Below are positions 59,438-64,000 of a stretch of DNA of 64,000 bases, piece by piece. Numbering within the stretch: the stretch's first letter is position 1; every line of letters starts with the position of its first letter. The notes under the pieces are model-generated. The model was not told the DNA's origin. It saw only the letters and a list, made by a program, of their open reading frames with translations, and did not search any database. Source of the stretch: Larix kaempferi (Eukaryota > Streptophyta > Pinopsida > Pinales > Pinaceae); the NCBI GenBank assembly GCA_027924585.1, contig BSBM01000076.1, forward strand, positions 2,680,501-2,744,500. The letters run 5' to 3'. A program made the translations under genes and the position numbers.

Positions 59438-62099
59438 TGTTATCACCTAACTTGTAGTTACCCCTATGGGTGTATCCATTAATGGATGGCAGTAGGAAAG
59501 GGAAACTCTAAAGGTGCAACCACGATCACCTTGACTTCCAATAGATGGTTGTCACGCCAATCGAGGCAACCTTCACTTTATGCTATCTAGCCCAGACAAC
59601 AAAGGGGGAGACCCAGATCTACTCCTGACAGAAGAGACCAAAGCAAAACACCAAATCAAGTTAAGTATAAGTGAAGTATTGTAAGGTGTATGGTGTACCG
59701 TAGACCTAAGGATGAAGTCACAAGATAAATAAGGGGTTCAATGAGTATAGCTTTGGTTCATTGTTGATGTGAGAGTGACTTATAGTATTTGAAATGAGAT
59801 CCAGGATTAAAGTACTAGTCAATTGTGAGAAAATCCACTGCGTTGGGAACCATGTCTAATGCAGGGTAGTTAATAGTTGAATTAGGGCTAACCAGTACTA
59901 GAGATAAGCTTGATCATGAGATATGACAACATCAAGGGATTCAAACAACCAAAACAAGGATCAAACCACAAGTTAACCCAACAATCTAGGAAAGTCGAAT
60001 GAGCTTGGAGAAAGATCAGTGCCTTGGGAATTGGGACAAATGGAATCAAAGAGAGGTTAACTTGTAGATAATGACCCCTATAACATAAGACAAGTGGGCT
60101 ACTAAAGGTTTGATGGATGGATCTATCTAGATCTAATAGTTCATGATGTGACCTAAGTGGACCACAATCCCTTAAAACAAGGAATGCTATCCCCAAGGCA
60201 AGATTTCACAAAATGACCTACTAGACATAGGTTTCAAGGTATGCTTGTTCCAAATCCACCAAAATCTCAAATACCCATGTCCTATAAGTGGACAAACTCA
60301 ATCTCCCCAAGAAGTGCGACTTTACCCAAGGAGGGTTAAAAGTGGGATAAATGGGATCAAGACAAGTCCAATGGCCACCAAAATTTAGATCCAAGTAGTT
60401 TAGGCAAGTGTTAATGTGGATCTAGAAAATCAAGGCAATCCAGTGGCTAGATCTTACTAGATCTGAGATTTAAGATACCAAGTGGTCCAAAATGGGGTTT
60501 TAATCCCTTAAAATGTGGAATAGGGCCCACAAGGTAGAAATCACTAAAGTGACAATGTAGGGGTAGGTTATTGGATATGTAGATTGCAGATCAAGTGAAA
60601 TCTCAACTACCCACGTACTAGATCTAGGTTAACTCACCCAAACCAAGGAGTGCGACCTCACTTGGAGAGGCTAAGTTGCCTTGGGATGAGGGTCAAATGG
60701 AGGTCAATTCTCACCAAACTATAGATCCGGGATGCTGTGGATACTATAGAGGTGGGTTTTAAATATCTTACCCAAAAAGCCACTAGATCTTAGTAGATCT
60801 GAAAAAATGTAAAAACAGGGGTTTTGATTAATTAGGGTTTGAATTACGAGGGTTTTAACCATGAAATACTTGTGCCAATGGATTGGAACCAAGAAAAGAA
60901 GAACTAACCTGTGGATCTTACCTGGGTAACCTTGTAGATGCCTTGATGATGATGATCTATGCAAACCCGATCAATTTGAGAAGCTTTGAGGTAGTTTTCT
61001 ATGTAGTCGATTTAGTCCAAGAAGCCAATGTGCCCTCTCTCCTACACAACAAACATCAACAATATCATATTTGAAGCAATCAAGAGATCATACTAATGCC
61101 ACAAGAGAAATAACAGAAAGATAGCATAGATCACAATGATACTAATGATAACCCCTGATACAAGCAAATGCCAAAGAGATCGATTTGAAGAAGCCTTGCA
61201 AAATCGCCTTAGTTGAAGTCGCCCTCCTGTAGACAAGACAAAGATTTCCAAAAGATAGATCTTACCACAAATACCCAAATGCTAGGATGCAATAGACTTT
61301 CCAATCACCATCTAAGAACACCAGATGCAAAGGAGACCACAAGAATTTCCACAAGAGAATTTTTCTATATCAAGATTCCAAGAGCCAAAGACCCGTTTAC
61401 AATGAGAAGCTCTCTCCTTTAAATAGGAAGGAGAGGCACCAAAAACCTAACCACTTTTTGAATGAGTGGCTAAGATTAAAAGATCAAAATGTCTAATCAA
61501 TGGTTGAGATGAACTCAACAATAAAATACATGGATCACTAATAAAATATAACCATAAGTGGACAAAATCGCCCTAGGAGAGGGGATCCCACCAAATCATG
61601 ATGACAAAATATAACAACTAGCTCATGGTGGGTCCAAGGGGTGATTTTAGAGACCCTTAGTCAATCCCCATAGCACAATAATAATAAAATAGTCATCAAA
61701 GTACCAAATCGTGCCTCTATGGACAAATCATGGGCCTTAGGTGGCCCCAGAAATCATCAGAAGATGCCACAAGTAATGGATGTGGGTCCCGATGAAGCTG
61801 AAACTGCTGGAGAAGGTGTGGAAGACATCCCACTCATCATCACTGATCATCCCATGCCAAAACTTTGCCTCAGTAGCCCAAATCGAATTCCTCTGTAGCC
61901 ATTTCTATCGATTCTGAACTGCCTCGGGAAGCGTGAAACTGCCCAAACTGCCTCCTGGAGTGCCTGCGTTGTCAAGGTGGGGACACCAATGTGTCCGGGA
62001 GGGGGGGTAATATGGTAAAATCAAGTGGCTGGACCACCACCTCCATGCACAGCGCGCTAGGTGAACCAAATAAAATCCATAACTGCTCTGATAGGGCCT
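59438..62099 (-). repeat. LTR E of the element A family
   Basis: Starts TGTTATCACC inside gag D (possible target bases GGAAC, 59433-59437). Closely colinear with LTR A from 5084 to 7529 and extends about 190 bp beyond LTR A's break. Its TATA box is at 61417-61426. No GTGATAACA end is seen before LTR F starts, so E is interrupted or truncated there. Confidence 0.75.
61417..61426 (-). promoter_or_regulatory. TATA box of LTR E
   Basis: The minus strand reads CTATTTAAAG, identical to the box in LTR A. Confidence 0.5.
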
Positions 62100-64000
62100 T
62101 GTTATCACCTAAACTGTAGTTACCCCTATGGATGTATCCACTCATGGATGGCAATAGGGAAGGGCAACTCAAAAGGTGCAACCACGATCACCTCGACCTC
62201 CAATATATGGTTGTCACGCCAGTCGAGGCAACCTTCACTTTATGTTATCTAGCCCAGACAACAAAGGGGGAGATCCGATCTACTCCCGATAGGAGAGATC
62301 AAAACCAAGACACCAAATCAAGTTAATTCTAAGTGAAGTAAGGTGTATGGTTTATCCTAGACCTTAGGATGAAGTCACAAGACAAATGAGGGATTTAGTG
62401 AGTATAGCTTTGGTTCATTATTGATGTGAGAGTGACTTATGATAGGATCCAGGATTAAAGTACTAGTTCAATGTGAGAAAATCCACAGCCTTGGGAACTG
62501 TGTCCAATGCAGGGTAGTTTAGGGGTTGAATTGGGGCTAACTAGTACAAGTGACAAGCTTGATCATGATACATGATGACATCAAAGGGTTTAGTTCACCA
62601 TACAAAGGTCAAACCACAAGTTAATCCAACAATCTAGGAAAGTCGAATTGACTTGGAGAGAAACCAGTGCCTTGGGAATTGGGATAATGGAGTCAAAGTA
62701 AGGTTAACTTGTGGTTAAGGACTCCTATTGCATGAGACAAGTGGGCAATTAAAGTCTTCATGGATGAATAGGTCTAGATCTAGAGATTTAATGTTTTACC
62801 CTAAGTGGACCACAATCCCTTAAAACAAGGAATGATATCCCCAAGGCAAGATTTGACAAGGTGACCTACTAGACCTAGGTTTTGAATTAGGCCCGATCCA
62901 AATCCACTAAAATCTCATGTACCCATGTCCTAGAAGTGGGCTAACTCACTTCTCCAAGGTGGTGCGACTTTACCCAAGGAGGCTAAAAAGTGGGATAAAT
63001 CAGTCAAGACAAGTCCAATGGCATCAAAATTTTAGATCCAAGTAGGTTGATCAGGTGAGGGTGTGGATCTATAATTTCAAGGCAATCCGATGGCTAGATC
63101 TTACTAGATCTGAGTTTAAAGATACTAAGTGGTCCAAAATGGGGATTAAATCCCTTAAAATGTGGAATAGGGCCCACAAGGTAGAAATCATAGAAAGTGA
63201 CAATTTGGTGGTAGCTTATTGGATGTGTAGATCACGAATCAAGTGGAATCTCAACTACCCACGTACTGGATCTAGGTCAACCCACCCAAACTAGGAAGTG
63301 CGCCCTTGCTTGGAGAAGGCTAAATGCCTTGGGAAGAGGGTCAAATGGAGGCCAATCCTCACCAAAATATAGATCCGGGATGCCGTGGATACTATAGAGG
63401 TGGGTTTTAAATATCTTACCCAAGAAGCCACTAGATCTTAGTAGATCTGAAAAAATGTAAAAATGGGGGTTTTGATTAATTAGGGTTTGAAATATTTAAG
63501 ACAAGTGGATAGATCATGGAGATAGAAATTACCTTGAGATCATACCTGAGTGATGAAGAGAGATGCCTTGATGTTGAGGATGATTCCTGCAGAGATCAAA
63601 TGAGAAATGATTGATTTTGCTTGCCAAATTGATGCCCTAGCCCACAAGTGTGCCTTCCTTTACCTGTCAATCCAAGGAAAATCGATTTCAATCAGAGAGG
63701 TCAAGTATGGAGGAAATACAAGTAAAATGCAATGATAACATGAAATAGAAGGTCCTGGGACAGTAATACTCCCTGTTACCAACGAAGAGATCCAAAGAAG
63801 AAGTAGGGAGAGTCTTCCCCTACCAATACTTCCTCCTTAAAGCAAATCGGCCTCCACCTGTAGATGCAAAAACGTGGTACAAAAGATATGGCAAAACAAG
63901 ATCTCCAATAACTCAGTGCAAAGGAAGAACCAACGAACGAACACCAAAAACATTCACCACAACACTGGAGATAGATGCAATAATAATTTTTTATTCCAAT
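62100..64000 (-). repeat. LTR F of the element A family, runs off the window
   Basis: Starts TGTTATCACCTAAAC at 62100 and is colinear with LTRs A and E to the last base. It is either nested in E (candidate target bases GGCCT at 62095-62099) or the neighbouring copy of a rearranged element. The bases before it, GCTCTGATAGGGCC, belong to E or to a short internal remnant. Confidence 0.75.

Overview
The window looks like nuclear DNA of a seed plant with a large, repeat-rich genome. A conifer or other gymnosperm is my best guess, but this is inference. The support is the plant-type FolD exon, plant-type Ty3/gypsy gag and protease fragments, tRNA-Asp-like primer-binding sites, very long LTRs (3 to 4.7 kb) nested in one another, and GT-AG exon fragments separated by kilobases of transposon. 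There is no bacterial gene organisation.

Layout. 3-1718 (+) holds five phase-0 exons of a Pro-rich gene with two nonsense codons, cut by LTR element A at 1872. Element A (1872-7529, minus) has two LTRs, a PBS and a gag-like frame. 7530-11743 is eroded Copia-like material with CCHC zinc knuckles in opposite orientations. Element H (11749-23091, plus) is a gag-only LTR element. A 4270-bp solo LTR (16513-20782) sits inside its coding region with a perfect 5-bp target duplication. 23.4-26.4 kb contains a possible multi-exon host gene that starts with a transit-peptide-like exon. 26.4-36.5 kb is AT-rich and mostly empty, with local tandem duplications and a 1731-bp TRIM-like element (33993-35723) whose LTR is one large palindrome. 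36858-36950 is the first exon of FolD (bifunctional methylenetetrahydrofolate dehydrogenase/cyclohydrolase), preceded by a 26-bp perfect palindrome and a bZIP-type site. Everything to its right may be its giant first intron or unrelated sequence.

From 37 kb to the end the window is a retrotransposon nest, all on the minus strand. It contains a gypsy remnant with protease next to an integrase C-terminus (37.1-38.4 kb); element C (about 40.0-44.4 kb plus a gag piece at 49025-49178); LTR G (44357-49024) and element B (49179-58926), both inserted in C; a non-autonomous hAT-like element (55009-56442) inside B; a gag fragment D (58927-59437) hit by LTR E (59438-62099); and LTR F (62100 to the window end), which abuts or lies inside E.

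The most interesting pattern is that elements A, B, C and H carry gag-like frames but I could find no reverse transcriptase, RNase H or integrase core in any of them. B and C share an unusual order: gag, protease, acidic Pro/Ser/Glu-rich spacer, then a small module resembling the GPY/F (SH3-like) integrase C-terminus. Three diverged LTRs of this group also share a cluster of inverted W-box motifs 0.8 to 1.1 kb upstream of the predicted TATA box. This suggests a related set of non-autonomous LTR elements with a conserved, possibly stress-responsive U3.
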